The position numbers and the translations under genes are program-made. A stretch of 64,000 bases of DNA from Litoditis marina (Eukaryota; Nematoda; Chromadorea; Rhabditida; Rhabditidae), in assembly GCA_964036275.1 (NCBI GenBank), contig CAXIWQ010000266.1, positions 239,552 through 303,551 on the forward strand, written 5' to 3'. The notes beneath the pieces were generated by a model. It had not been told where the DNA came from, searched no databases, and saw only the letters and a list, made by a program, of their open reading frames with translations. Shown in pieces: positions 49,500 through 62,640 of this stretch (within the stretch, counting starts at the first letter, position 1; each line of letters starts with the position of its first letter).

Positions 49500-52400
49500 T
49501 TGCGCTTTTATTATGTTTAAGCATAGTGTAGATGACACATACTGAGCTCCTCTTTATTAACAACATTAATTTTGCGATAGATGCGCGCCATTGGTGCACA
49601 TAACTTGTTTCATTTGAAGATTATCGGGGGATTACGCGACGCCGTTTCCAACAAATTCATTCGGGTATCAGCTGTGCGTAAAAATCACGTCATCAGCAAA
49701 GTGGCCAAAAATAGTACTCAATCGTATAACAGGGTGTTTCTATAATCTACTTTGGACTAAAAACAGCCAATTACCAGTAGAATTACCGGTAAACATGGAG
49801 AGATTTGCTGCAAATCGGGTTTCGTTCAAATTTACTCATGCATTGAGCATCGAAGACCATTGCTGTTTACACAGCTGAGCTTTGAAGTGTACCAATCTCA
49901 TAGATAAAGGTTACCCGACTCAAATTGTCCACAATGACATAGAGTTCGTATGCTGGAACATCCCAGCATCTTCATCGCAACCTGTGTCTCTTGCTTTACC
50001 ACACTATTTGCGCAAAATTCGTATCCCAGAGATCGGAGGAATGTTAAAGTAGGGAAAGAGCGTATGTTTGAGGAGAGACAGGTTGGAATGAGAAGATGCA
50101 GATGTGACGTCATATATAAGATATATAGGAAGGACTATATACGAAGATACTTTCACGTTTTACCAACGAAGTTCACATGAGGAGTGTCCCAAAAACGTAC
50201 TCCAGCCATAACATCAATAGCCCGGTATTCACAACTGTTATGCAAACAGTTGTGTTTTATTCGAACCTTATGCTTTAACTATAGTCCTCGTGGCTCTTCA
50301 ACTACAGCCCTCATGGCTTCCACGTGCACCCTTGAAGTATAGTTCGTTTCATTCTCAGTGAGACTCTTTGGCGACGTGCCAAGATTTTCGGATGACTTGC
50401 TCTCAGAGAAAACATAAGTTTTCCAGAAACTTCTCTTATCTACTTGTTCTTATAAAACTTTTTATGAAAAAAAGGATAAAACTTTTGCCGAAAAAGTCGT
50501 CCGAACCCGAAATTGGTCCACAATGATTCTCCACTGGTTCCCTCCCCTACAACCTAACGCGCCGAGTTGGACGCCCAAGAGCAAGATGACACGATGACTT
50601 CAAAAATGACCTGGGAAGCACTTGGATCCGAGAAGCCCGGAATATCACCGATGTTTGGAAACTAGCCCTTGCCCGTTCGATCCCGTGAAGCATGAAGCTG
50701 AGAGAAAACCATGTGATACTATCTGTCAAAATACATGAATGCGTTGAATAAATATTCTAAAATATCTAAATATTCTTAGAAACTGAACAACCGCTAAAGG
50801 AGATTTGTAGTTTTTTCAATTTCTCCAGAGTGGTGAAAAACTGCCTGGTATATTCATTGGCACGCTGACAAGTCTTAAAAGGGAATGACCGGAACAATAA
50901 GCATTCAAACGCTGAAGTAAATTTTGATCAACGAAAAAATTGCATTCTGAGTGAGTACTGTGCGAAATGTACACAATGGGATACAAAACCGTTTTTTCGA
51001 GAACATTTACAATGTGCTGTAAGAGTTCGCATGAAAAAGAGCAGAGTACCCCTGAGAAGTTAATGTATCTGTCTCAAGAAGCACACAGTGAGGTCTCGAA
51101 AATATATAAATATTTACGATAAAACAACGAGAACTCCGCTACATTCGTTTACAACTAGTATGTTTGTAAATTACCAGAACAACAGACGAATCGAGGCTAG
51201 AGGCTACCAACACGGATTTGAAACAAAACTAATAGGATTTCGTGGGAAATCCCGCCCGTTGCGGATGGTATGGTTCATGTATACTAGACTCCAACATCAC
51301 ATCCATATTAGACCCCCGGAACTATACCGTTGTCAGAGAGATTAAATGTCCTGTAACAAGTAACTGTCGTCAACATTTGTTCTCCTCCGAGTCTTAATTT
51401 CAATCTTTTCAGAAAACTGTAAACAAGCAAAACAACAGACACATGACCGTTCTTCAAAGCCTGAGTTTCGGACGAACCTCGAAAACGTCAGACTGACGTG
51501 ACGCATGAACATGCTATTCTGCGTCGCGAGATAGTGCGCAAAAGCAAGAGACGCAGGATGAGAAATAAACGGCATACCCTTGCATACGCACTGAACCAAT
51601 GTTGGCTGCGTGTTAAACCAGAGACGTAACAACTTGAACAAATAACCTGTGAAGGGGTCATTTTGAACCCAGCTGAATAAGATTAACGTTGCTAAAAAAT
51701 TAAAGAGAACGTTTTTCTCAACACAAAATTTGACCAACAATAAAATCTAAACAAGTTACAACAGATAAATTCGTTAAACCAACAGAATAACAGACGAACC
51801 GAGCTACCGAAACGGATTTGAAACCAAACCTCAGCAAGAGACAGACTTCAGTAGGCTCGAATAGGTACTGTAGGAGTCTTATTAGGACTGATGTCGACTA
51901 TACTTTTGTCTGTCGAGCTACTAGTCATACTGTAGAGGAATAGAAATGAATGAAAAGTCAGCGTTCCCAGACACTAAGTAAACCACTTTCTTCCCATGTT
52001 TTGCTAATCAGTCCTTCATTTGATTTCGCAGTCTGATTCATTCCCGTCGGCATTTAGCAACTAATTACGGGATTCCACATCTCACATTTATACAGGGGAG
52101 GGGCCGGCTTACATCTATTTGGGCCCTCAGGTTGTTCCTAATATCTTGGAGTTTGTGCATGGATTTGAGCAGATAAACATGATTATAGAGAGTGAACGAA
52201 CTTCCGTTGTATTTTGATCATGAAAAGCGTCATTGTTTTTGAATTCTGACCGGAAAGCAATGTGATCACACTACAAACACCGCGGGACATACAGTAAAGT
52301 ACTGCTTTGGGAAGAGTGACCCTATATTTATTGTTCTCTTGGAAAAATTCAAAAGTTAGCTGCATACTGTACAAGTCTACGTAGAAATGGAATAGATAAT

Positions 52401-54050
52401 AACGTGAGTGGGGAAGCTGCGAAACGAGTGTGCACTTATTTCGAACATATGTCCAATGCATATAAATGTGATGATAGGGCCGACACGGGCTGGCTTTTTG
52501 CCCAATTTCAGAGTCAATTGAACGATTTCATCGGGCTCGCTAGTACTCGGCAAATATCTCATGAGATGCGCTCATGAGATCTCATCTGTGATACAGCGTA
52601 AGGTCCCAGAAAAGTTGTAGTTTGAACTCAATACATGTCGTAATTTACGAATTTCACCCGAAAATCAACGGAATCAAACAACAAACACATCAAGGCAGAC
52701 TCTCCAAAACAATCTCGCTCCATCTCTCGTTGATTTTTGATCGAATTGTTCAAGTTCTTTCGTGTATCGAGTTCATCTCTGGCAATTTTCCTACAGACTT
52801 GCTTTGGAAAGAGTGAACCCTATTTTGAGTAATACGCCCTCGGGTTACTTGCTATTTCGTAGGTTATTAACAAAACACTCTTCCAAAGCCAGAGCACAAA
52901 CGAGGAATAAGTCTCACACAGTCACAACTTATTCAATGCATCCCCTTGTATAAAGTTTACTAAATTAACAGCTACTGTGGCTGTATTCACTGAGCTCGAA
53001 TAGCATACTCGAGGTAATTTTAGCGATTCATAGGACGTCTATATTTTTATTATTTTTATTATTTCATATCTTTTTATAGTTTATGCGCTTCTAGTCGAGT
53101 TAGGCAGAACATTCAAAAGGTATGGTACCCTGAGTTGGAATCTCGAAACAGACATTACTTTCTTCGAATTGAAATTTCAATTATCGGTTGATTTCCATAA
53201 TTAAAAATGAAATAAATGAAGTGGTTAGATTGAACTGGCGACCGCGTGAATAGTGTAATTGATGAGCGAAGGAGATAAAATATGAATCAGAAACATGAGA
53301 TGAAAAAGCAGAAAGATAGAGAAACCGACGCACCGACAACAAAGTTGTTTACTTGGCATAACTAGTTAATCTTCCTTCTTCTTCTTCTTTTTCGTTTTCT
53401 AAGTACTCCCTTTCCTTCATAAGTGGACTTCTACAGTATGAAAACAAAAAATCCTATATTTATAGCATAACATGGTTATTTTCATGGCAGTGTTTTAGGT
53501 TGAAGAAGAAGAACTCCGGGCCGTCTCAAAAGTTGAAATACTTATTCGAAAAACAATGTTCAGAAAAATTTAAAAAATTTGATCGAATAACATTTTTGGA
53601 ACACTCACGTATGCTGTAAATACGCATAAAAGATAGGAAAAACTATAAACATCTCGTTTGATCTTTTGCAAACTTTTGTGTGACTCCACGTAGGACTACA
53701 TCTGCAGCACCTCAGGAACATTTGCTTCAAATCATTGGAATTGTCCATCTACAGAAACGAGAGAGCTTGAGACCAATCACTTGAGACCAAGTTACCAGAT
53801 TCCAAGGCAAGCTAAGCTTTTTTGGAGCCGGTCAGGTTACCTGAGGCAACTCGAGTAGTAGCCAGAGACTGAAACCCGGTTACCATCAAAATCGGCACTG
53901 AGATTCAGGTCTAGGATAAATTTAAAGGGTTATCAATGTTTGTTTCCGACTATCTTTCGATTACCTACTCAGCCAAGAATGCGGCCAGCAGAAAATATTA
54001 GGTTACCGAAAAACCCGGTTAGACGGTTAGGTATAGAATTCACCTAAGGA
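49500..54050. other. Gene-free stretch with decayed elements
   Basis: Diverged family A relatives (about 49948-50105 and 51485-51592), family C copies (52205-52279 and 52614-52687) and otherwise unique AT-rich sequence. No exon could be supported. Confidence 0.4.
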
Positions 54051-54409
54051 AATGGGTCGATGAGACTACAGACAGTCTCAGAGAGCAAGAAAGCATGGAG
54101 GTCGATGAGACCCCAGACAGTCTCAGAGAGCGAGAGAGCACGTATCGGAGTTTCTATGCCCTGCACATCCTTGAAGATTGGCTAGGCTTCTACAAAAAAG
54201 TCTCGGAAATCTCGTCTCTGAAAAGTTGCTCAAGATAATTTAGGATTTAGGAATGAACATAAGATAGTTGGATGCGCAGGATATCGGATTACTGTACCTA
54301 TCAGTTGACAAACGACAAGAACTGACATGGGAACATGTGTCAATGAAGAGACTGACAGAGGATTACAACACCTTCATAATCAGGTTATCAGGTTTCAGGC
54401 TATAGGGGA

Positions 54410-54604
<195 letters not shown>

Positions 54605-54982
54605 AGGGAAGAACTCCGACACACCCAGCCCGTGGGAACAACCTACGACGTGTGTGGATAAGAATAAGATCTTCAATTAATTTGATATCAGCTTTTCATG
54701 AAACTGAATCCTTCACTGAGGATAAGCCGCCTTTTGAATAAACAAAAAACTAGAGGGAATTAAAAACAGCCACCGTTTTCTGGTTTTCGAGAATATCATA
54801 AATGGTTGCTAATTGTAATGGAAGGATTTCAGGTGTTTCTTTAAACAACAGACTATACATTTACATCATAATACTTAACCTTTACCAGCCTCTCTTCCAG
54901 AAAAATGAGGATTCAGGTTGCTGAGTATTGGGCCTGCAACAAAGTAGAAGGCCAATTTGTACTTTCACTGGGCTTGTTTGCT

Positions 54983-55206
54983 TATAGTCTTTTCCATTCC
55001 CACTGAGACTCCTACAGTAGGATTGCGAAACTTCTAAGCCGTTTTTCTCCCTTTCTTTTGATCGGAGAGGTTATGGATTTCCGTACATCATTCTCCTTTT
55101 TCATGTAGAGTAAATATTCGAGAGCATTTTCCATGAACTACATTTTCAGCTTTAGGAAAGTTTGTGAGGTTACGGTAGGAGTCTCAGTAGGAATGGTGTG
55201 AACTAT
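54983..55206. repeat. Family G element, reverse orientation
   Basis: TATAGTC..CATTCCCACTGAGACTCCTAC to GTAGGAGTCTCAGTAGGAATGG..ACTATA. The interior matches 37101-37336 when read on the opposite strand. It lies just downstream of the mppa-1 3' end. Confidence 0.8.
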
Positions 55207-55265
55207 ATCAAACCTAACACAACGAACCATGAATATTTTCAAAACATGAGCAGGTAGAACTCATA

Positions 55266-55271
55266 TTTATT
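55266..55271 (-). promoter_or_regulatory. Polyadenylation signal for mppa-1
   Basis: AATAAA on the minus strand about 140 nt past the stop codon at 55407-55409. Confidence 0.6.
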
Positions 55272-55406
55272 GATCACACGAGATCATCACTCGCACACAT
55301 ATAATAGCATAACAACAAACTAAAATCAACAAAACAACCTAGCCTGAATAAAAAACAAACTACTATACTTAATATTTTTATGTACAAATACATCTATTTT
55401 GACAAA

Positions 55407-58400
55407 TCATTGCCAGCTGAACATCTTCTTTTTTGACATCAACTTCTGCACATCTCTTCGAGCTACAGCGTCATCCAACATATCCAGCGTCTGAAATTAT
55501 AGCTAAATTCATGAAAAAGTGGGGACCCAACGACTGTGAGATTTGTCTTCTGCTGTGCGCCCCTTAGACAATTGCTTTAAATTAAGCGACTACTGCAACA
55601 AAAACCGAAAAATACTACGTGCTCACTCGAACAAAAAGGGGAAAATATTACTCTAGTATAAATATGTTCATTACAAACATACAAAAGTAGTAAAATATTT
55701 TTCAAACCTGTAAACTAGAATCTACAAATCACAGCTGCGAAAAAGAGAACAACAGACAAATGATATGTATGTATGTATGTCAAGCGTTATAGCATATAAA
55801 ATTGAGGTAGTGACAAAAAAAACGCAAACTGCAAACCATTCTGCCAAGAAACGGGAACTCCTATGATTGACTATGCGTCAAGTTAGCATCTGTGATTTGT
55901 AGATTCTAGTTTACAGGTTTGAAAAAATATTTTACTACTTTTGTATGTTTGTAATGAACATATTTATACTAGAGTAATATTTTCCCCTTTTTGTTCGAGT
56001 GAGCACGTAGTATTTTTCGGTTTTTGTTGCAGTAGTCGCTTAATTTAAAGCAATTGTCTAAGGGGCGCACAGCAGAAGACAAATCTCACAGTCGTTGGGT
56101 CCCCACTTTTTCATGAATTTTACTCTTTTTGTATACATGCCGTAGGTATGTAGAAAGGATGTTTGATCTGTACGGTGGATAAAATTTCACGCTTAGTTAA
56201 CCACTTGCAAAATACTAATTTGAAAAAAATATATGTGCCGTCAAACTTGCACTCTTGAAATTTGACGTCAGCTGGTCTCCAGAATACTAGAATAAGTCAT
56301 GCTGAGATGTAGTTCCATCGTTAGTACCCCACTTACCAACTATTATCATAATTTAATGAATACTTGACGTCAGTTTTGCATTTTTCAAATTTGACGTCAT
56401 CCGGCCTTCAGATGAACGTAATACGTTATGTTCAGATAAAGTCTCACCGGTAGTATTTCACTTGCCAACTATTCTCTTCATTTTGAAAAATATTAGACGT
56501 CAACCTCACACTTTTCAAAAATGACGTCATCTGGACTTCAGAATCCCAGAATACTTCAGATGACGTTTCATCGTTAATACCCCACTTGCCAAATAATACA
56601 ATCACTTGGAAAAATATTTGACGTCAACTTTGCACTCTTGAAAATTGACGTCAGCTGGCCTTCAGAATTCCGAATGACGTCATTAATAGAATAGCTCATA
56701 TTCAAGTAAAAGTTACGATGGCATCATATTTCAATTTTCATCCGAATCGCTCAACGTTACTCATAGTTATGAGACAGTTTGGTGACCGATCACTTTTTAA
56801 CTATGACGTCATATGGCCTCCAGAATGGCAGATGACGTCAATTTTTCATGAAGTTTTATCGTTACATAACTAATCTCTGACTTTTACTGTCGTTTGACAA
56901 CATATTTCACATTTTTGCACTTTTCGATTATGACGTCATTCGAGCTCCAGAATCCTCGATGACGTCATCAGAAGAAGACTTACATCTAAATCGATGTCAG
57001 TTCATGTCGTGGTATCATACTTCAAATTTTACCTGAATTGGTTAGGACTGAGCTGAGTTATAACGCAATTTCATTTACCCCGACAGAGAGGGCGAGAGAG
57101 TGCACGAAATGAAGAGACGCAGAGACATTTTCAAAGACCTATAACTTGATGAAAAATAAATTTTTTCGAAAAAAAGTTTGCGCCCCCAAGGTTTGAGTGG
57201 GATATCTATCGTCTCCCAAATTTTCAGTCAAATCGGTTCACACATAAAAATTTCCCAGGAGTGCGCACCAACACACACACACAGACACACGACGGAAGTT
57301 GGCGTTCTTGGTGAAGCACATATAGTCATAACTTGGCTCAAACTCGACCGATTTTGCTCAAACTTGGAATATAGTTCGGAAATAAGCTATAGAAAATTCA
57401 CAGACCATCGAAACATTTGTTTTGCATATTTGAGCCTTTTTGGAGGAAAAATAAAAAAATGGAGGCGCGCATTAGCCGGACCAAAGACAAATCTCGCACA
57501 GCGCTTCGCGCTGCGCGCGAATACTCCGTAATAGGATATACATAATACGCAATACTTAATAATACGTGCTACATAATAGGTTAATCTTCCAGTTACGCAG
57601 TTAAGCCCATTACGCCCATTTTTAGAAGCGAAACTGTTTGGACCGCGATAAACGAGAGAAATAATCACTTTTGTATCGACATAATGCTTGTTGTCAAGAT
57701 TATGAACGTTCATTTTAGTTGCACTGTGGATTGATCTATTTTATCCATGAACAGAAATTAGAACTTTGGGAAAGAGAGGCAGAGAGAAAATACTTGCTTC
57801 TATACTTTAAATCACACAGTTCAACAAATATTATTCTTCTTATCGAATTCATAGGTAAACAAGTATCCTCCTGAGATGGTACCACCTTCATTTTTTAAAC
57901 ATGAGTAAACAGATAACCCTCCTCATTTTCGATAAAATTTACTGCTTTTTCGAGCAGTAGATAAGAGGGAAGGAGGAAGAAAAGTAGGAGCCCTCCACTT
58001 TTACAACAAGATCGACATGGTCTCCTTCACTTTTGAAGACCCCGAGTTTGACCCCTTTTTACCTATGATCGAATTAGATGAACTGACCGCCAACTTCTTG
58101 ATATCTCCGTAGCCGACCAGAGATGGCCGACCGGACAACATTCGTTCGGCTACCCGCTTGATATCCTCGTTCGTGATTAGATCTGAAATAAATATGTACA
58201 TCAAAGGAGCCAACATCAGTAATTTCTCAGAAAACACCGCAATTTGTTCCGATTTTTCCGGAGAAAGTATGTCAAACTCTCTAGTTTTACTTCAAAAAAT
58301 TTCGGAAAAGGAGTCCGCTCTTCAAGTTTCTGCGTGTTGTTTTCCGTTTTACAAAGCTAAACTGGGATCTGAACCAGTGCATTCCACTTTCACAGTATCT

Positions 58401-60521
58401 CAAATTGTCCAATTTCATTTGATTTTTTGAGCTTTTACTTAACATGCTGTATGAAACAGTCCCCAAATGCCCACCTATTTTGTCCATATAATTCTGTGGT
58501 TTCCTCCTGTACCCGTGACCCATGACCTGTCGAGCCAGATCCTCAAACATGACCGGACGGATCTCGAGATTCATCATCAGCTGAGATTTCAGCTGAATCT
58601 TGGCTCTGAAATAGGGTTGTTTAGCCAGTGCGAACATACAGTTTTAGAGTTTCACAAGAAACCAGTTATTAATTTTGGCATGCAGGATTGCAGGGAAAAT
58701 GAAAACCGCAATAACTTACCCTAACCGAATGGATGAATTCTAGTAAGAGCTAACTACGTTAAAAATAAAAGTGATATAAAAATCTAATTTAAATAAGTTT
58801 TGAAGGAATAGTCAAAATACATAAATCTGAGCTCGTTCTCACACCCTCACAAAAAGTTCTTGTCTCTTGTGCTTCGGTTTCCCTGGCTTACCGTTGTAAG
58901 TCTTCCTTTTCCGCTCCGTTCAAAAGTTGAAGGAACTGGTCGAGAATGACGATCAACACATCGTTTATCTGCAAACAATACTACTCATTCTTTGTTGCGC
59001 ACAACGAGTCAATGATGAAGTTATTGCTTGAACCGAAGACTGTTCCGAATCACTATAAAAGACGACAAAAAGTGTCTCTGCCGAGTAGGAGACTTCTTCT
59101 TTAGGCAAACGCACAGGCATGCCCATTCCCTGAAGTTGTGGACCGGGGTGCGATAACCCGATTTTTGAATCAAGGTACTTTTAACTTTTTCGCACCGGGC
59201 TTGGGTGCATAACTTTTTCAAAACTGATCGATTTTGTAAAAAAACTGATTGTCTATTCCGTTCGGGATTCCGCATCGATACCCAACGAGTGCAACTGATA
59301 CCTGCGCCGGGTCACTGCTTGCTTGCACACAGAACAATCCGCCGTCAGCATACGAGTGGTTGTACGCGGTCGCCCCATAAATCCAGTGACACCTGCAACC
59401 AGTGGGAACTATACCATCTAAGAATCATCAGTGACATGCTCCACTAAGACCATTTCACAAAAATGAGTTCTTTTTGTTTATGTTAACACGTGAAACTTCA
59501 TGACTATGCATAAAAAGTTGGCCAATATCCCTAATATTAGCGTAAAAGTGGTTAGATTTCCCAATTTTTCAGGCAATTCGGACAAGTGAAGTGTATTCAG
59601 TGACCGTACACATAAAACTTGCAGAAGCTTCTCACAGCTCGCATATTTGTCCCGACACGACATGCATCTTTTTTTACTGACCATATTTCGTGCGAAATAA
59701 ATATGTATCTGTTTTGACGTACCGCAAAAATATTCGAATATTCACCAGTTATTGTTCAACCGTTCAACTGTTCTCCAAAAAGGACCTGCTTTTAAATAAA
59801 CAACAAACTTCATCATTTTGCATGGAAAATTGCACATTTCCTCGGGTTTCAAAGAAAATGAGCCCGTTTCGGGATTGTTCACATTAGTTTAGAGGACTAT
59901 AGAAAAGCCAACCTGTTCATGACCTGCGAGTACAGCAGGGTGTACATTCCCTTGCCGGGACCACCGGCCGAGAAAGAACCACCGCCTCCCAACAACGATT
60001 GAAGCACGCAGAAGGCCACGAAGTCATCGTCCCTGTAACCAAAGGAGGCGGTTTCATAGATTAAATAGTTCAATGCCAGTGCGACTATGATGAATGGGAA
60101 TAAAACGGGCATGGTACTTCTGCCAAAGTGATAATCTCGATTGTTTATTGCGTTTCGCACTGTGTTCGCTTCTAAAAATGAGCGCCAGAAAAAGACCATA
60201 AATGAGCATGAGGCAACGCCATTTTGAAAGAAGACTTCGTCTAAGTCAAACATCGAGAAAACACTTCGCTTCATGGTCGTGCGATACTTCGGTTATCTGA
60301 CCGCCGTTTTTCCGCTAATTCATGAACACTTTGCTCAGATTTTGCTAAATAAGAGCCCATTCTTTTCGTTTTAATTTCAGGCTACTTAGCAGTTAGCCCG
60401 TTTGCCTCTTGAATCCAGAATGAATATCTCACTTGAATCCAGCTCCCTCGAAGCCGAGTGCGATGTGGGCTAGATTGGGATAAGGAGTGCCAACAGCCAA
60501 CTTGGAAAGATCCTTTTGTAC
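55407..60521 (-). CDS. mppa-1: Mitochondrial processing peptidase alpha subunit, C-terminal part
   Basis: Seven exons join in phase: 60521-60433, 60032-59913, 59392-59302, 58968-58892, 58605-58475, 58182-58088 and 55490-55407, 687 nt in all, 228 aa plus the stop. The hallmark is the alpha-subunit glycine-rich loop [15 protein letters not shown], used to bind presequences before the beta subunit cleaves them. Around it are [27 protein letters not shown] and, later, [12 protein letters not shown] and the C-terminal [18 protein letters not shown], all typical of M16-family alpha subunits. The protein acts in the mitochondrial matrix as a heterodimer with the beta subunit. The N-terminal half (roughly 270-300 residues in family members) is not found between 60522 and 64000, where a Penelope-like element cluster lies. 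It may be beyond the window or lost. The last intron is 2.6 kb and repeat-rich. Confidence 0.9.
55505..56120. repeat. Large inverted repeat in the last mppa-1 intron
   Basis: The arms 55505-55735 and 55890-56120 (about 231 bp each) are near-perfect reverse complements, from AAATTCATGAAAAAGTGGGG to TCTACAAATCACAG. They are separated by about 154 bp with a TATG microsatellite. The left arm starts about 14 bp from the acceptor of the final exon. Confidence 0.9.
56250..56970. repeat. Degenerate tandem array carrying TGACGTCA sites
   Basis: About six units of roughly 110-130 bp, each with TTTTCAAA-like sequence, then TGACGTCA, then a TGGCCTTCAGAAT-type stretch and often a second ATGACGTCA. About a dozen TGACGTCA or near-matches fall in 700 bp. 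Confidence 0.75.
57060..57540. repeat. Probable dispersed repeat in the mppa-1 intron
   Basis: It has GAGAGGGCGAGAGAGTGCACG, a CCCAAATTTTCAGTCAAATCGG stretch and a GCGCTTCGCGCTGCGCGC palindrome that recurs near 3520. A CA-rich run lies at 57267-57290. I cannot define its ends. Confidence 0.4.
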
Positions 60522-61024
60522 CTGGAAACAACATCATCACTAGTCGTTAGAACAGTAGTTTGCGCAAATCCTTCAGAAAGGAAACCGTTTTTCGATTGGA
60601 ATGCATCAAATAAGATACTAATATTCAAAAAAATGACCGCTGATACATAAATAGAAGATGAAAAGCAACACTACGAAATCACACGTACCCATACACTAAA
60701 TTGGTCTAGTTTTGGCGAAGGGGTTGTGGTTGAGGATAAACATTTTGAGACTAGGTAGGTCTCGGTGCTTGCTCAATATGAAAACATATTTTTTTTGTTA
60801 ACACTATTTTCTCAACGGAATACCGGCCCCAGAGTCTCAGTCGAGTGTCACGTGGACGTGGGTATATAAACGTACCCTAACTTCTCCGCCCCTAGATTAT
60901 TGCACGCGACTGGTTCACCGGGATCCATTTTGTCTGAATTCCTTACTCGCTCTCGCACCTCTCCGCCAGAACTGGACCAAGTTGGTGTGAAACGTAAAAG
61001 TTGTTTATTTCTAATATTTTGTAG
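60522..61024. other. Spacer or intron between mppa-1 and the Penelope-like element
   Basis: No exon of the missing mppa-1 N-terminal half and no other gene could be seen here. Confidence 0.5.
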
Positions 61025-61080
61025 ATTGTTGGTTTTCTTGTTAGACCGAACACGAGGTGATATGATGTTCTTTATTTAGT

Positions 61081-61114
61081 GCTGACGTTTCGGCGGGTTC
61101 GCCGTCTTCAGAGC
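61081..61114 (-). ncRNA. Hammerhead ribozyme-like motif, left arm
   Basis: Minus strand, order: GCT (stem I), CTGAAGA core, C plus GGCG-AACC-CGCC (stem II), GAAA core, AC/GT (minimal stem III), C (cleavage position), AGC (stem I). All core bases of CUGANGA...GAAA fit. There is one unpaired C at the base of stem II and stem III has no loop, as in minimal hammerheads thought to act as dimers. PLEs are known to carry such ribozymes. Confidence 0.55.
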
Positions 61115-61316
61115 CTAAAAAAGGCATCAGTCAACTATTTACAACAAAATCGATACAGTCGCGCCGGAATTCAACTCAAAAGTATTCCAAATAGTGCATA
61201 GAGAGCATGACTAACTCAAATCTAACAGAACTTTGACACACCTTATCCACCGAAGTGGTTGGAGAAATAGTGAGACAACCGAGTGAGACTGTTGACCGGA
61301 AGTAAATGAAGCACAC

Positions 61317-62027
61317 TCAGAAACTGCATTTGCCAAGAAAAGGCACGAGATGCGTGGTAATTGAGATGCACTCGTCTTTCCTGTTCATGGTAGGAGACTT
61401 GGCACGTATCCAACAAGCTTCCAGCAGTTTCCGTGCAGAAACATCGCTCTCTACCCCTAGCACCGTAACTCGGATGTCAAAAAGTGCGCCTTGATGGGAA
61501 ATAATTCTATGGTTTCCCAATGCTGTGCCTTGTAAACTTTTGTCCCGTCCCCTAATGTGCTCTTTCAGACGAATATAAAGTTTGCGCCCTGTTTCCCCAA
61601 TGTATTGCTCCCCGCACCCAGTACATTCTATGCAGTAAATACTACCAACTATCATGCAGTCACCCGGTTTACCGCTGGGGCATATTACGCACTGTGTTGT
61701 GGTGCACACTCTATCGTACATTCTATTCCTCACAAGCCGCTTTCTCAGATTGTCAGGGGGAGATTCTACCAAAGTGACGTAGTTGTCCAAATTCGCTCTC
61801 CTCAGGCAGTCTCTAATAGACCTGCTGACTTCATCGGAGATGAACGGCATGCAGAAGACAACTTTGTCGGATGTAAATGTACCTAGGTGATGTTGGTGAC
61901 GTGAGAACATGCGCATGCCATTATACCCATTTGATAAGGCAATTACTTCTGCAAGTTGTTTCGACTCATCGCGCTCCTGAGCTCCTGAGCTTAGCTCCCG
62001 AGATGTCTTGTACATATTTCCAACCAC
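61317..62027 (-). pseudogene. GIY-YIG endonuclease half of the PLE protein
   Basis: 236 codons in one frame, from just after the A8 run to a TGA at 61317-61319. The last about 100 codons are identical in translation to the inverted copy at 62728-63032. It lacks its own start in the natural protein: the frame continues from RT in intact elements. Confidence 0.8.
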
Positions 62028-62034
62028 TGCTTTT

Positions 62035-62640
62035 TTTTCGTAGCTGTTGGGTGAGCTGAACGCGCATGTATAAGAATGTTCTTACTGGTAGGTTTTCTGT
62101 ACCACTTCACGTCAAATTCTGAAAGACCCTTTTTCACTCGTGTGTTCAAGAAAGGTAGCCAATCTTGCGCAGGTGTTTCACGAGTGAGACGAATATGTCT
62201 TGACTGTTGATTCATGAGACTGAAACACTCGTTCATCTCATCTTGAGTGGATGTCACGATGAAACAGTCATCAATGTATCTACAGTAAAGAGTAGGCATT
62301 CGCTCGATTACGGGACTTTCAATCTTTGACATGAACGCAATGGCAAGAATCGGGGCTAGACGTTGACCCATAGCTAACCCTCTCAGTTGCTTGTAGTAGT
62401 TACCTGACCACCTGAACACTTTGCAGTCTACGCAGCCCTCAATTAGTAGCATAACTTGTGAGATCGATAATCCATGAGTGTCTATCTCAGCCCAATGATC
62501 TGTGAGAAGTTCGTGCACCGCTTTCAGAGCTGCCTCATTAGAGACGTTAGTGTACAAACTCTCCACATCAAAGGACTCAACAACAGATGACTTATCGATT
62601 TTAGTTCGCCGCAACTGTGATAGAAAATGCCTTGTGTTAG
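62035..62640 (-). pseudogene. Reverse transcriptase half of the PLE protein, truncated
   Basis: About 200 codons cover the palm and thumb part of RT, with the YIDD box where retroelements have YxDD, and FLNTRV downstream. The N-terminal third is missing at the rearrangement junction near 62640. Confidence 0.8.

Larger units (their letters stand above)
61025..62640 (-). mobile_element. Penelope-like retroelement, 5'-truncated copy
   Basis: Minus strand. The reverse-transcriptase part (about 62640-62035) starts mid-domain at SFDVESLYTNVS, with LRGLAMGQRLAPILAIAF and the catalytic CRYIDDCF box. The second frame (62027-61317) ends in a GIY-YIG endonuclease: a CxxC-type zinc knuckle (CVICPSGKPGDC; CIECTGCG), EQYIGETGRKLYIRLKEH, and LLEACW with the conserved Glu. 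The two frames are separated by a one-base shift at a run of eight A (62038-62031, minus sense). PLEs encode both activities in one protein, so this copy is broken unless the run is an error. The 3' UTR runs to 61025 and carries a hammerhead-like motif. Confidence 0.9.

Noticed and set aside
55407..60521. Reading the peptidase gene as the beta subunit or a cytochrome bc1 core protein
   Set aside because: The [15 protein letters not shown] loop is specific to alpha-type MPP.
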